From Streptomyces sp. NBC_00490 (GTDB lineage Bacteria; Actinomycetota; Actinomycetes; Streptomycetales; Streptomycetaceae), in assembly GCF_036013645.1 (NCBI RefSeq), contig NZ_CP107869.1:5518001-5582000 (forward strand): a stretch of 64,000 nt of DNA. Direction: 5' to 3'. Within the stretch, counting starts at the first letter, position 1; every line of letters begins with the position of its first letter. Of this stretch, positions 16,250 to 25,091 are shown piece after piece. The translations under genes and the position numbers were made by a program. The notes under the pieces were generated by a model that was given only the letters and a program-made list of their open reading frames with translations, ran no database searches and was not told the DNA's origin.

Positions 16250-17758
16250 TCAGGCCGCGGTGTCGAGGGCGGGCCGCTGCGCACGGCGCCGTCCCGCTCC
16301 TCCGGCGGCGCGTCCACGACCGGAGCGGTCCTGACGGCCTCGGGACGAGGGGGCCCCGGAGGACCCGGTGCGGCGGGGACGGTCCACGACCGGTGCCTTG
16401 ATGACGACCGGGACACCGGAAGGGGCCTGGGCGCCGGTGATCCGCGTCAGTTCCGCCTCACCGGACCGCACGGAGGCGATCTGCGGGGTGATGCCGGCCG
16501 AGACCATCAACCGGGTCATGCCACGGCGCTGGCCGGGCGTCACGAGGGTGACGACGCTGCCGGACTCGCCGGCACGGGCGGTACGGCCGCCGCGGTGCAG
16601 GTAGTCCTTGGGGTCGGTCGGCGGATCCACGTTGACGACCAGGTCGAGGTTGTCGACGTGGATGCCGCGGGCCGCGACGTTGGTCGCCACCAGCACCGTC
16701 ACATGCCCGGTCTTGAACTGGGCGAGGGTCCGGGTGCGCTGCGGCTGGGACTTGCCACCGTGCAGAGCCGCGGCGCGGACGCCGCTGTTCAGCAGGTGCT
16801 GGGTCAGCCGGTCCACGGCGTGCTTGGTGTCCAGGAACATCAGGACCCGGCCCTCGCGTGCCGCGATCTCGGTGGTCGTGCGGTGCTTGTCCGACTCGGG
16901 CACGTGGAGCACGTGGTGCTCCATCGTGGTGACCGCACCCGCCGACGGGTCGACGGAGTGGACGACCGGGTCGGACAGGTACTGGCGGACCAGCCGGTCG
17001 ACGTTGCGGTCCAGGGTGGCCGAGAAGAGCATCCGCTGCCCCCCGGGACGTACCTGGTCGAGCAGGGCGGTGACCTGGGGCATGAAGCCCATGTCGGCCA
17101 TCTGGTCGGCCTCGTCGAGGACGGTGATGTCGACGTCGTCCAGGCGGCAGTCGCCACGGTCGATGAGGTCCTTGAGCCGTCCCGGTGTCGCGACGACGAT
17201 CTCCACACCGGCCCGCAGGGCGCGCGTCTGCTTGCTCATCGGCATGCCGCCGACCACGGTGGTCAGCCGGAGCTTCACGGAGCGGGCGTACGGGGTGAGC
17301 GCGTCGGTCACCTGCTGGGCGAGCTCGCGGGTGGGGACGAGGACCAGGGCGAGCGGCTGCCCCGGCTCCGCGCGGCGGCCCGTCGTACGGGCCAGCACCG
17401 CGAGGCCGAAGGCGAGGGTCTTGCCGGACCCGGTACGGCCGCGGCCGAGCACGTCACGTCCGGCGAGGGAGTTCGGCAGCGTCGCGCCCTGGATGGGGAA
17501 CGGCACCGTCATGCCCTCGCGTCCGAGCGCGGCCAGCAGGGGCGTCGGCATGGCGAGGTCGGAGAACGACTCGACCGCGGGCAGTGCGGGAGTGATCGTC
17601 ACCGGGAGGGCGAACTCGCCCTGGAGCGGGGCCGGCCGGCGCCCGCTGTTGCCGCTGGAACGCCGCGGAGCACCGGAGCGCTGGGCGGAAGAGCTCCAGG
17701 AGGTCCGGGTCGGGCGGGAGGTGGTGCGGGCAGTGCGGGCGGTGCGTGCGCGGTTCAA
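16250..17758 (-). CDS. DEAD-box ATP-dependent RNA helicase (copy 2)
   Basis: A 502-residue helicase, exactly as long as copy 1 at 4775, with the same motif order: GRGRTGSGKT, PTRELAQQ, DEADQMADMGF, LLFSATLD, HRGGRTARAG. The TTG start at 17758 has GAGGAAAGG six bases upstream. The two copies differ mainly in the basic N-terminal 60 residues and C-terminal tail; the helicase cores are very close, so they arose by duplication. Here a complete csp gene precedes the helicase and a CBS gene follows it. Expected role: resolving RNA structure, particularly in cold. Confidence 0.9.
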   Translation of the reverse strand: MNRARTARTARTTSRPTRTSWSSSAQRSGAPRRSSGNSGRRPAPLQGEFALPVTITPALPAVESFSDLAMPTPLLAALGREGMTVPFPIQGATLPNSLAGRDVLGRGRTGSGKTLAFGLAVLARTTGRRAEPGQPLALVLVPTRELAQQVTDALTPYARSVKLRLTTVVGGMPMSKQTRALRAGVEIVVATPGRLKDLIDRGDCRLDDVDITVLDEADQMADMGFMPQVTALLDQVRPGGQRMLFSATLDRNVDRLVRQYLSDPVVHSVDPSAGAVTTMEHHVLHVPESDKHRTTTEIAAREGRVLMFLDTKHAVDRLTQHLLNSGVRAAALHGGKSQPQRTRTLAQFKTGHVTVLVATNVAARGIHVDNLDLVVNVDPPTDPKDYLHRGGRTARAGESGSVVTLVTPGQRRGMTRLMVSAGITPQIASVRSGEAELTRITGAQAPSGVPVVIKAPVVDRPRRTGSSGAPSSRGRQDRSGRGRAAGGAGRRRAQRPALDTAA

Positions 17759-17946
17759 GCGGAACCTTTCCTCGATGTGAGCACGTAGGCACGTAGCAAG
17801 GAGTTTCCGCAGCAAAAGGAACGGCGCAGATAATCACGAGAACGGCCCGGTGATGATGAGCGCCGAATCGGATCGACGGGGGAATGCATCACCGTCAGGT
17901 GATGCGATGGAGCCTTCCCGTCACGCGCTCTGAAAAGCAGCGAGCC

Positions 17947-17974
17947 GGGGCCCGCACCCCAAGGTGCGGGCCCC
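17947..17974 (-). terminator. Terminator after the cold-shock gene
   Basis: A 12-base-pair perfect stem (GGGGCCCGCACC / GGTGCGGGCCCC) with a four-base loop, 30 bases beyond the csp stop. Read-through could still reach the helicase gene. A second small hairpin (GCATCACC / GGTGATGC, 17886-17905) lies in the helicase leader. Confidence 0.75.
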
Positions 17975-18003
17975 AGCTGCGAAGAATGTGTTGCTGCCGG
18001 TGG

Positions 18004-18207
18004 TCAGGCCGGAACGATGTTCTCGGCCGTCGGGCCCTTCTGGCCCTGCGCGATGTCGAACGACACCTTCTGACCTTCCAGGAGCTCGCGGAAGCCCTGG
18101 GCGGCGATGTTGGAGTAGTGGGCGAAGACGTCGGCGCCGCCGCCGTCCTGCTCGATGAAGCCGAAGCCCTTTTCCGCGTTGAACCACTTCACGGTGCCAG
18201 TAGCCAT
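18004..18207 (-). CDS. CspA-type cold-shock protein
   Basis: A 67-residue single cold-shock domain. Start at the ATG at 18207, preceded by AAGGAG. The RNP1 motif KGFGFI and RNP2-like DVFAHY are intact, and the ends [14 protein letters not shown] and AENIVPA are typical of actinobacterial CspA. Such proteins bind single-stranded RNA or DNA and melt secondary structure. The gene is followed by its own terminator and then by a DEAD helicase on the same strand, a functional pairing because both remodel RNA. The upstream region is over 400 bases without a gene, leaving room for a long structured leader. Confidence 0.95.
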   Translation of the reverse strand: MATGTVKWFNAEKGFGFIEQDGGGADVFAHYSNIAAQGFRELLEGQKVSFDIAQGQKGPTAENIVPA

Positions 18208-18618
18208 GTCAATTCTCCTTCGGAGACGATTTCCGGAATTCACCCTGTGTGGATTCCGCGTCGCCCGTGCTGATTAACCCGTCGGAAAATGAACCCTCTG
18301 GCAACCACACCTGCAACTGACAACGACATTAGCATGCCGCGATCGACCCTGTGCGGTCTGTAATTCCACTGGGGTTGACGGGCGAGGAATACTCGCAGTG
18401 CACCGCAGCCATTTCTCACTTCACGGATACAGATATTGACCCGCGCGGGCGGGCTGTTTTCTGGCGAACGTTTCCGCCCGCAGCGCCATGACCTCCGGCG
18501 ATGGGCCGCACGCCGCTCCCGGCGCCCTCGCCGGACGGGACACCGGCGAACGCGCCCGGGCCCCGCTGACGCAACGAATGTCACATCCGCCGCACGAGGC
18601 GACACCGACGTGCGGCAT
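18208..18618. other. Gene-free region upstream of csp
   Basis: No convincing coding frame. On the minus strand it should hold the csp promoter and leader; the interval 18210-18470 is AT-richer than its surroundings, with a TAATGT element near 18333 that could serve as a -10 box. Long leaders are known for cspA genes. The right-hand end is the tail side of the DUF5990 gene. Confidence 0.4.
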
Positions 18619-19062
18619 CTACCCGGCGTGCGCCGCGGTCCAGGTGATCAGCGGGGGCTCGACCCGCGCGCACAGCGGCCCGCCCCGCGCGTCGGTCAGC
18701 CCGAGCCGCCCGACCAGCAGTCCGTCGCGCGCGGCGGCGGCGAGCGTGTCGGCGGGGATGACGTCGAGCAGGAGCTTGGCGCGCCGGAACATCGTGAACA
18801 TGCCCGACTCGTCGACCGTGCCCCACGACAGATAGATGAACCGCCGCCCCAGACGGTTCTGCACATAGGGGCCCGTGACCTCGGTACCGGCCGGCGAGGA
18901 GCTGGTGCTGCACTCCAGGGTCCACGTCGCGGACGGCGCGTCCCCGGGCTGCGGCTCGAGAAGCTCGGCCGGACGGTCGCGGCGTTGCACGGCGACATGG
19001 ACGTTGTCGTAGGCGGGGTGGGTGCGGCCGGGCAGGTCGATGGCGTCGATGCGGATGCGCAT
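18619..19062 (-). CDS. DUF5990 family protein
   Basis: A 147-residue cytosolic protein, MRIRIDAIDLPGRTHPAYDNVHVAVQRRDRPAELLEP and FIYLSWGTVDESGMFTMFRRAKLLLDVIP, a pattern I associate with DUF5990. The family has no described function. The ribosome site is weak for all candidate starts: ATG at 19062 fits the usual family N-terminus, and ATGs at 19074 and 19071 are alternatives. It lies between the csp upstream region and a tRNA gene. Confidence 0.7.
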   Translation of the reverse strand: MRIRIDAIDLPGRTHPAYDNVHVAVQRRDRPAELLEPQPGDAPSATWTLECSTSSSPAGTEVTGPYVQNRLGRRFIYLSWGTVDESGMFTMFRRAKLLLDVIPADTLAAAARDGLLVGRLGLTDARGGPLCARVEPPLITWTAAHAG

Positions 19063-19148
19063 GGCCGCCATCATCCGGCATCGCCCCAAGCTCCCTCGGC
19101 TGCAAGCGGGTTGTGCCCTTCGAGTGCGCCCAGGTTCTGCGCACGAAA

Positions 19149-19175
19149 AAGCCCCAGGTCGTCGACCTGGGGCTT
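19149..19175 (-). terminator. Terminator after tRNA-Gly
   Basis: A 12-base-pair stem (AAGCCCCAGGTC / GACCTGGGGCTT) with a three-base loop and then a T-run on the minus strand, immediately beyond the 3' end of the tRNA. This is one of the few classical U-tailed terminators in the window. Confidence 0.85.
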
Positions 19176-19180
19176 CGATA

Positions 19181-19254
19181 TGGAGCGGGTGACGAGAATC
19201 GAACTCGCACTCTCAGCTTGGGAAGCTGATGTTCTACCACTAAACTACACCCGC
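19181..19254 (-). tRNA. tRNA-Gly (anticodon CCC)
   Basis: The minus strand folds as a cloverleaf: acceptor GCGGGTG pairs with CACCCGC, the D-arm contains AGTGGTAGAAC, the anticodon stem TCAGC/GCTGA encloses TTCCCAA giving anticodon CCC, and the T-arm includes GTTCGATTC. The CCA end is encoded (19181-19183). Length is 74 with CCA. Confidence 0.95.
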
Positions 19255-19528
19255 GTAAGACGCCGATTTGAGACCGGTGTCGGAACGCTCTGTCACTCTA
19301 CCTCATGCCAGACCCCCGGCGCCGGAGCCGTGGGGTCTGAGTGCGTTTCAGGGGAGCGATGGGGCTGCGGGGCGCCGGAGTTGGGGCGTACGGTGGAGAG
19401 GTGGGAGAGGGTCCGGGAGAGGTCGGAGTGCCGCCTGGAGACTCGTTCCTTCCATCCCGTAATGTGGCTTTTGTCGTCCGGCGAGCAGCAGCCGGACGCG
19501 GCTCTTGGGGAAGGGACTCCAGAACTTG

Positions 19529-19687
19529 ATGGAGCGCACTGTCGTCCGTTGTGCCGATGGGCACGTGTTCAGCACCGCTTCGTTCCCGATGCAGCAGGCC
19601 GAGCGGCTCGGTCCCGGGCGACTCGTCCGATGCCCTCGGTGTGCCCGGCTTCGCAACGTCGTTCCGGTGACCTTGGAGAAGCAGTAA
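19529..19687 (+). CDS. Small zinc-ribbon-like protein
   Basis: A 52-residue protein with Cys-x-x-Cys pairs: RCADGH near the start and VRCPRCARLR near the end, so it could bind one zinc. GGAAGGGA lies about 14 bases upstream of the ATG, rather far; an upstream TTG at 19526 is an alternative. It is conserved in form in Streptomyces next to dcd. A long hairpin follows, so it is transcribed alone. Function unknown. Confidence 0.65.
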   Translation: MERTVVRCADGHVFSTASFPMQQAERLGPGRLVRCPRCARLRNVVPVTLEKQ

Positions 19688-19700
19688 AGGAGTAGTACCC

Positions 19701-19740
19701 AGGCGCGCGGACCGTCCGATGGTGGCCGGTCCGCGCGCCT
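19701..19740 (+). terminator. Terminator between the zinc-ribbon gene and dcd
   Basis: A 14-base-pair perfect stem (AGGCGCGCGGACCG and its complement) with a 12-base loop. It ends five bases before the -10 element of dcd, so the two genes are insulated. Confidence 0.7.
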
Positions 19741-19744
19741 TGCG

Positions 19745-19756
19745 TATCCTCGGGGC
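19745..19756 (+). promoter_or_regulatory. -10 element for a probable leaderless dcd mRNA
   Basis: TATCCT (19745-19750) followed by six bases and the GTG start. In actinobacteria TANNNT about seven bases before the start codon predicts transcription beginning at the start codon itself. Confidence 0.6.
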
Positions 19757-20332
19757 GTGCTTCTCTCAGACAAGGACATCCGGGCCGAGATCGATTCCGG
19801 GCGAGTGCGGATCGATCCCTACGACGAATCCATGGTGCAGCCGTCCAGCGTCGACGTGCGCCTCGATCGCTTCTTCCGGGTGTTCGAGAACCACCGCTAC
19901 CCCCACATCGACCCCTCCGTCGAGCAGGCGGACCTCACGCGCCTCGTGGAGCCGGAGGGCGACGAGCCCTTCATCCTCCACCCCGGCGAGTTCGTCCTCG
20001 CCTCGACGTACGAGGTCATCACCCTCCCCGACGACCTCGCCTCGCGCCTGGAGGGCAAGTCCTCCCTCGGCCGCCTGGGCCTCGTCACCCACTCCACCGC
20101 CGGCTTCATCGACCCCGGCTTCTCCGGGCACGTGACGTTGGAGCTCTCCAACCTCGCCACCCTCCCCATCAAGCTCTGGCCCGGCATGAAGATCGGCCAG
20201 CTCTGCCTGTTCCGGCTCTCCTCGCCGGCGGAGTTCCCCTACGGCAGTGAGCGCTACGGCTCCCGCTACCAGGGCCAGCGCGGCCCGACGGCCTCCCGTT
20301 CCTTCCTCAACTTCCACAGGACGCAGGTATGA
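19757..20332 (+). CDS. dcd: dCTP deaminase
   Basis: A 191-residue enzyme converting dCTP to dUTP, the first step in making dTMP. The signature [22 protein letters not shown] and the active-site region [30 protein letters not shown] are complete; the catalytic Glu in the [19 protein letters not shown] part is present. The length is normal. The GTG start has no ribosome site but is preceded by TATCCT and exactly six bases, so the mRNA is probably leaderless. It overlaps the next gene by four bases. Confidence 0.97.
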   Translation: MLLSDKDIRAEIDSGRVRIDPYDESMVQPSSVDVRLDRFFRVFENHRYPHIDPSVEQADLTRLVEPEGDEPFILHPGEFVLASTYEVITLPDDLASRLEGKSSLGRLGLVTHSTAGFIDPGFSGHVTLELSNLATLPIKLWPGMKIGQLCLFRLSSPAEFPYGSERYGSRYQGQRGPTASRSFLNFHRTQV

Positions 20333-20826
20333 GCGACGTACGGGAGAACCTGACGTACGAGCGGTTCGGCGTCGCCGTCCGTGAACTCGCGCAGACCATC
20401 GCCGACGACGGCTACGAGCCCGACATCGTCCTCTCCATCGCCCGCGGCGGCGTGTTTGTCGCGGGCGGCCTGGCGTACGCGCTGGACTGCAAGAACATCC
20501 ACCTGGTCAACGTGGAGTTCTACACCGGCGTGGGCACCACCCTCGACATGCCCGTCATGCTCGCGCCCGTCCCCAACGTCATCGACTTCTCCTCCAAAAA
20601 GGTCCTCATCACGGACGACGTCGCCGACACCGGCAAGACCCTCAAGCTGGTCCGCGACTTCTGCCTCGACACCGTCGCCGAGGTCCGCAGCGCCGTCATC
20701 TACGAGAAGACGCAGTCGCTGGTGAAGTGCGAGTACGTGTGGAAGCGGACGGACGACTGGATCAACTTCCCGTGGTCCGTCGAACCTCCCGTGATCAAGC
20801 GGTCCGGGCAGGTGCTCGACGCCTGA
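20329..20826 (+). CDS. Phosphoribosyltransferase
   Basis: A 165-residue type I PRTase. The PRPP-binding loop [15 protein letters not shown] is textbook, and [20 protein letters not shown] is the upstream loop. The closest described relatives are xanthine-guanine or hypoxanthine-type enzymes, but the hood region is not diagnostic, so the base used is uncertain. ATG overlaps the dcd stop (ATGA). Pairing with dCTP deaminase suggests nucleotide salvage or balance. It ends before a strong bidirectional terminator. Confidence 0.85.
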   Translation: MSDVRENLTYERFGVAVRELAQTIADDGYEPDIVLSIARGGVFVAGGLAYALDCKNIHLVNVEFYTGVGTTLDMPVMLAPVPNVIDFSSKKVLITDDVADTGKTLKLVRDFCLDTVAEVRSAVIYEKTQSLVKCEYVWKRTDDWINFPWSVEPPVIKRSGQVLDA

Positions 20827-20845
20827 GCAGGTTGGCGTGACGAAG

Positions 20846-20874
20846 AAGGGGCTCCCCGTCGTGGGGAGCCCCTT
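20846..20874. terminator. Bidirectional terminator
   Basis: A 12-base-pair stem (AAGGGGCTCCCC / GGGGAGCCCCTT) with a five-base loop, flanked by T-rich sequence. It sits between the convergent phosphoribosyltransferase and YIP1-like genes and can serve both. Confidence 0.85.
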
Positions 20875-20899
20875 TTCGGTGTGTGCGGAGGGGTGGCTT

Positions 20900-21766
20900 C
20901 TAGAAGGTGCCCAGTTTCACGATCGACAGGAGGGCGATCAGTTGGATCGATGCCGCGCCGAGGGCCTTGGGCCAGGGGAGGTCGTGGGACTTGGAGGCCA
21001 TCAGGGTGAGGAGGGCGCCCGCGGCCACCCAGGTCGCCCAGCCGACGGCCTGGACGAAGGTGGCGTCGCCGCCGAAGAACATGGCGAGGACGAGGCGGGG
21101 CGCGTCCGTCAGGGACATGATCAGCATGGAGAGGCCGACCGTGGGCTGCCAGGCGCCGTCGCCGCCGAGCTGGCGGGCCAGGGTGTGGGTGACCACGCCC
21201 AGCACGAAGGAGGACAGGACCATCGCGACCGCCGTCGTCAGGACGATCGGGACCGCGTTGGAGAGGGTGGCGTTGATCGCGTCCTCGCGGGCGCCGTCGA
21301 AGCCGAAGACGGCGAGCAGGCCGTAGAGGAACGTCACGATCAGGGCAGGGCCCCACATCGTGTAGTCGCGCATCTGGAGGAAGGTCCGGTTGGGGGCCGT
21401 GACGATGCCCCTCAGGAGGTCCTTCCAGTGGAGGCGGGGGCCCACCGGGCCGGCCGGCGGGGTCGAGCCCGCGCGGTACGTGCCGCCCTGGTTGTAGGGG
21501 TCCTCGTTGACGGAGAACGCCTGGGTGTGACCCGGGTTGTTCGCCGCGTACGGGTCGTGGCCGCCGTCGCCGAAGTACTCCGGCTCGTCGTAGCCGCCGC
21601 CCTGGGGGCCGCCGTACTGCTGCTGCCCCGGGTGCGGGGGCGCGGGCGGCGCGGGGTAGCCGCCGTACGACGGTCCCTGCGGGGCCTGCTGCCCGTACGG
21701 AGGTTGTTGCGGTCGCGTGTGAGGAGCGCCGTTGTCCCGGCCGCGTCCGATCCTGAATCCAGCCAC
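20900..21766 (-). CDS. YIP1-family integral membrane protein
   Basis: A 288-residue protein. I start at the GTG at 21766 (MAGFRIGRGRD), near a CGAAGG; a longer ATG start at 21847 has no usable ribosome site. The first 120 residues are Pro/Gln/Gly/Tyr-rich and disordered (repeats such as PPYGQQ). The C-terminal 180 residues contain five transmembrane helices, starting LHWKDLLRGIVTAPNRTF, typical of the YIP1 domain, followed by TLARQLGGDGAWQPT. The role in bacteria is unknown. It is convergent with dcd and its partner. Confidence 0.75.
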   Translation of the reverse strand: MAGFRIGRGRDNGAPHTRPQQPPYGQQAPQGPSYGGYPAPPAPPHPGQQQYGGPQGGGYDEPEYFGDGGHDPYAANNPGHTQAFSVNEDPYNQGGTYRAGSTPPAGPVGPRLHWKDLLRGIVTAPNRTFLQMRDYTMWGPALIVTFLYGLLAVFGFDGAREDAINATLSNAVPIVLTTAVAMVLSSFVLGVVTHTLARQLGGDGAWQPTVGLSMLIMSLTDAPRLVLAMFFGGDATFVQAVGWATWVAAGALLTLMASKSHDLPWPKALGAASIQLIALLSIVKLGTF

Positions 21767-21890
21767 GCCTTCGAACGTACCTGGTCCCGGCGAGCCGCGT
21801 GCCGGGCCCGGGGGTTCGGGCCCGGCTTTGCTGCCGAGCTGTGACATCCCCTAAGGGGTTGTCATGACTGTCCCTGACACGTCGTGAGGG

Positions 21891-22184
21891 TCAGCCCGTG
21901 ATCGGTGTACCGAGCTCCGGCTGGGGGTGTGCGCCCAGGCCGATCGAGCCCGCGCCGAAGCTCACCACGCCCTTCGTCCTCAGCCGGGTCGAGGTGCCCT
22001 TCAGGAACCACCCGGCGCCGTCCCCCGCGTTCTCACCGGGGGCGCCGGCGGTGTCCTGCTGGTAGCCGTACGACGTGCCGGGCGACAGGCCCTTCTTACC
22101 GGCCGGGACGATCGTGAGCGAGCCGGCGTTCTCCTTGCCGCCGATCGTCTCGAGCAGGGCCGCGAGCGTCGTACGGATGCGCAC
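21891..22184 (-). pseudogene. Deleted remnant of an FG-GAP propeller gene
   Basis: A 97-codon frame whose C-terminal part matches the end of the neighbouring propeller proteins: AGSLTIVPAGKKGL, then SYGYQQDTAGAPG, then ENAGDGAGWFLKGTST and a final FGAGSIGLG. Compared with the complete copy at 22188, the segment encoding the seventh blade (DIDNNGRTELVTSASG in that copy) is missing between APG and ENAG, and everything before blade six is gone, with a short Met-Arg-Ile-Arg start fused on. No signal peptide. It follows the intact copy directly. Confidence 0.7.
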
Positions 22185-22187
22185 GGG

Positions 22188-23639
22188 TCAGCCCACCAGG
22201 ACGTCGCCGAAGTTCGCGTCGCCGGTGGGGCCGCCCAGGGTCGGGCCGCTGAAGGACTTCGAACCGGTGGCGGTGATGCCGGAGGTGGTGGACTTCAGGA
22301 ACCAGACGGCGCCGTCGCTGCTGTTCTCGCCGGAGGCGGAGGTCACCAGTTCCGTACGGCCGTTGTTGTCGATGTCCGTGAGGTGGACCGCGTAGCCGAA
22401 GTGGTCGTAGGACTCGGCCGTGCCGGGGACGTTCGCCGTGTTCTGGGAGTAGGACTTCGAGCCGGTGCCGGTCAGGCCGGAGGCCGCGCCGCGCAGGATC
22501 GTGACCGTGCCCGCGTGCTTCGCCGAGCCGATGGTCTCCTGCTCGGAGCCGACCGCGATGTCGGTGTAACCGTCGCCGTTGACGTCGCCGGCCGACAGGC
22601 TCCAGCCGAAGAAGTCGAACTTCTCGGCCGTGCCGGGGACGCTCGCCGAGTCCTGGGTGAACTTCACCGGCGTACGGGTCGACAGGCCCGTGGACGCGCC
22701 GTACGTCACCGTCACCGCGCCGCCGAGGCCGCCGTTGGGCTCGGACGCCGACTTCTCCATGAAGTTGCCGGTGACGATGTCGCCGTAGCCGTCCTTGTTC
22801 ACGTCGGCGATGACGCCGGCGTAGCCGCCCGCGAGCTTCTTGCCGACCTTGAGGGTGGTGGTGGCGTCGCCCGTGTAGAGGACGCTGCGGGTGCGGTAGT
22901 CGCCCGTGCTGGTCTCCTCCTGGCCCATGACCAGCAGGTCGGTGCGGCCGTCGGCGTTGACCTCGCCCGCGACGAGGCCCTCGGGGTAGATCGTGGTCTG
23001 GTCGACCGTGTCGACGCCGACGAGCGAAGCGGCCTTGCCGGTACGGGAGACCGGGCCGCGGAAGATGTTCAGGGACGGTGAGGCGTTGTTGCCGGCGGCC
23101 AGGTCGGTGTGGCCGTCGCCGTCGAAGTCGCCGGCCGCGAGGGACCAGCCCAGCTCGTTGCGGTACTCCGGCAGCGGGGAGGAGATGTCGGTGCCGGACT
23201 TGATGCCGGTCGCGCCGCCCCACAGCACGGTCAGCGCGCCGTAGGAGTCGGTGGAGCCGATCCTCTCGCCGTGCACGCCGACCACGAGGTCCGTGTAGCC
23301 GTCGCCGTCCATGTCGCCCGTGGTGAGTCGGTCGCCGAAGTACTCGCTGGTCTCCGGGGTGCCGGGGATACCGTCCGTGGCCTGGCTGATGATCTGGCGC
23401 TTGGTGGTGTCCAGGCCGCTCTTGGTGCCGTAGACGACGGCGACATAGCCCGCGCCGGTCTTGCCGGAGACCTTGGCGATCGGGGCGGCGATCGCGACAT
23501 CGCGGTAGCCGTCGCCGTTGAAGTCGCCGTCCAGGCCGGAGGGGGCGGCGGTCGCGGTCGTCGCGGCCGAGAGGGTGAGCAGACCGCCGGTGAGGGTGGC
23601 CGCGACGGCGGTCGCGAGGGTGGTTCTGAGGTGACGCAT
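22188..23639 (-). CDS. Secreted FG-GAP/VCBS seven-bladed propeller protein (A)
   Basis: A 483-residue exported protein; signal peptide 1-32 ending ATAAP. Seven calcium-type blades can be counted from their DxDxDGxxD loops: DFNGDGYRDVA, DMDGDGYTDLV, DFDGDGHTDLA, EVNADGRTDLL, DVNKDGYGDIV, DVNGDGYTDIA, DIDNNGRTELV. This is the integrin alpha N-terminal type fold; the loops bind Ca2+. There are no catalytic residues, so it is likely an adhesive or binding protein on the outside. It is last but one in an array of five related genes on the same strand. Confidence 0.88.
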   Translation of the reverse strand: MRHLRTTLATAVAATLTGGLLTLSAATTATAAPSGLDGDFNGDGYRDVAIAAPIAKVSGKTGAGYVAVVYGTKSGLDTTKRQIISQATDGIPGTPETSEYFGDRLTTGDMDGDGYTDLVVGVHGERIGSTDSYGALTVLWGGATGIKSGTDISSPLPEYRNELGWSLAAGDFDGDGHTDLAAGNNASPSLNIFRGPVSRTGKAASLVGVDTVDQTTIYPEGLVAGEVNADGRTDLLVMGQEETSTGDYRTRSVLYTGDATTTLKVGKKLAGGYAGVIADVNKDGYGDIVTGNFMEKSASEPNGGLGGAVTVTYGASTGLSTRTPVKFTQDSASVPGTAEKFDFFGWSLSAGDVNGDGYTDIAVGSEQETIGSAKHAGTVTILRGAASGLTGTGSKSYSQNTANVPGTAESYDHFGYAVHLTDIDNNGRTELVTSASGENSSDGAVWFLKSTTSGITATGSKSFSGPTLGGPTGDANFGDVLVG

Positions 23640-23708
23640 CGGGTTCTCCTGGAAGAAAGCGCAGAAAACAAAGAAGCGAAGAAGGCGAAGGAAGCGCAGG
23701 GGAAAGCG

Positions 23709-25073
23709 TCAGTCGAGGAAGCCGCCGCCGTACTCCGGCAGGTGGATGGAGCCCGTCGCGGTCGGTGTGGTGCTCGTGCCGCGCATGAGCAGCGCGTCGC
23801 CGTTCGCGCCCACCGTCAGGTCGGCCTTGCCGTCGCGGTCGAGGTCGTGCAGCCGGACCGGGGAGCCGAAGGAGACGTAGGAGTCGGCCGGGCCGATCAC
23901 CGTCTGCGGGATCCACGTGGAGCGGGTGCCGGTCAGACCGCCGGAGCCGCCGCGGAAGACGGTGACGCCGCCCTGGTCCTCCTTGCCGGCCACGTCCTCC
24001 TGCGGCACGCCGACCGCGAGGTCCGCGTAGCCGTCGCCGTTGGTGTCGCCGGCCGAGACGCAGTAGCCGAAGTTGTCGCCCGCCTCGAGGCTGCCGGGGA
24101 CACCGGAGGAGGCCTGGTTGTACGTCATCGAGCCGCTCGGCCCGGAGGACGTCCCGTGCCAGACGCTGACGATGCCCCTGCCGTCGTTGTTGTCGGGCAG
24201 GCCGACCGCGATGTCTCCGTACCCGTTCTTGTCGAAGTCGCCGATCGCGGCACTCCACGGCTCACTGGCGTACGTCTTGGAGGCGCCCGAAGTCAGGCCC
24301 GACGAGGCGCCCTTGAGGTACCAGATGCGGTTGGCGGGCTGGTCGCCGACGAACTGCGTGCCGAGGACGACCAGGTCCGTCTTCCCGTCGCCGTTGACCT
24401 TGCCGGCGGCGAGGCCGTGCGAGTACCAGCCCTGGTCCACCTTGTCGATCTTGCTGACGCCGCCCGTCGTACCGAACTTGGTGAACGGGCCGCGGTACAG
24501 CCATGTCTCGCTGCCGCCGATGACGGCGAGGTCGGGCGAGCCGTCGCCGTTGAAGTCGCCGGTGGCGAGCTCGCTGCCGAAGTGGGACTGGGAGCCGCTC
24601 GCGCCGGACTTCGGGGCGAGGGTGGTGCCGCCGGACAGGCCCGTCCTGGAACCCCAGACGATGGTGACCGTCCCGCGGTACCGCGCGCTGCCCACGTGCT
24701 CCGTGTCGTTGCCGACGACCAGGTCCGCGTAGCCGTCCTTGTTGAGGTCGGCGCTGGTGATCGACTCGCCGAAGTAGTCGTCCTCCTCGCCGGTCCCGGG
24801 GATGCCGGGGCTGTCCTGGTGGACGACCTGGGTGCGCGTCGTGTCGAGGCCGCTCGCGCCGCCGTAGACGATGTTGACGGCGCCGCCGGTCCAGCCGTCG
24901 TCGCCGGAGATGCCCGAGTAGTAGTGGCTGTACGCCAGGTCCCGGTAGCCGTCGCCGTTGAAGTCGTCGTAGTGCTTGGCGACCGCCGCCGAGGCGGGGG
25001 CGGCGAGGAACAGCGGGGTGAGGCCTGTCGCCACGAGGGTGACGGTCAGGGCGGCCGCGGTGCTGCTGCGCAT
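23709..25073 (-). CDS. Secreted FG-GAP propeller protein (B)
   Basis: A 454-residue protein with a signal peptide ending APASAA. Seven blades: DFNGDGYRDLA, DLNKDGYADLV, DFNGDGSPDLA, KVNGDGKTDLV, DFDKNGYGDIA, DTNGDGYADLA, DLDRDGKADLT. The fourth lacks the first Asp. It begins only 18 bases after the stop of propeller C and so is probably co-transcribed with it. It is the most diverged member of the four secreted copies. Function unknown; the fold suggests Ca2+-dependent binding of carbohydrate or protein at the cell surface. Confidence 0.87.
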   Translation of the reverse strand: MRSSTAAALTVTLVATGLTPLFLAAPASAAVAKHYDDFNGDGYRDLAYSHYYSGISGDDGWTGGAVNIVYGGASGLDTTRTQVVHQDSPGIPGTGEEDDYFGESITSADLNKDGYADLVVGNDTEHVGSARYRGTVTIVWGSRTGLSGGTTLAPKSGASGSQSHFGSELATGDFNGDGSPDLAVIGGSETWLYRGPFTKFGTTGGVSKIDKVDQGWYSHGLAAGKVNGDGKTDLVVLGTQFVGDQPANRIWYLKGASSGLTSGASKTYASEPWSAAIGDFDKNGYGDIAVGLPDNNDGRGIVSVWHGTSSGPSGSMTYNQASSGVPGSLEAGDNFGYCVSAGDTNGDGYADLAVGVPQEDVAGKEDQGGVTVFRGGSGGLTGTRSTWIPQTVIGPADSYVSFGSPVRLHDLDRDGKADLTVGANGDALLMRGTSTTPTATGSIHLPEYGGGFLD

Positions 25074-25091
25074 GGGTATCGCTCCTGTGGG

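Noticed and set aside
16178..17788. Long plus-strand frame over the second helicase
   Set aside because: Same reason: antisense shadow, without a start signal or recognisable domain.
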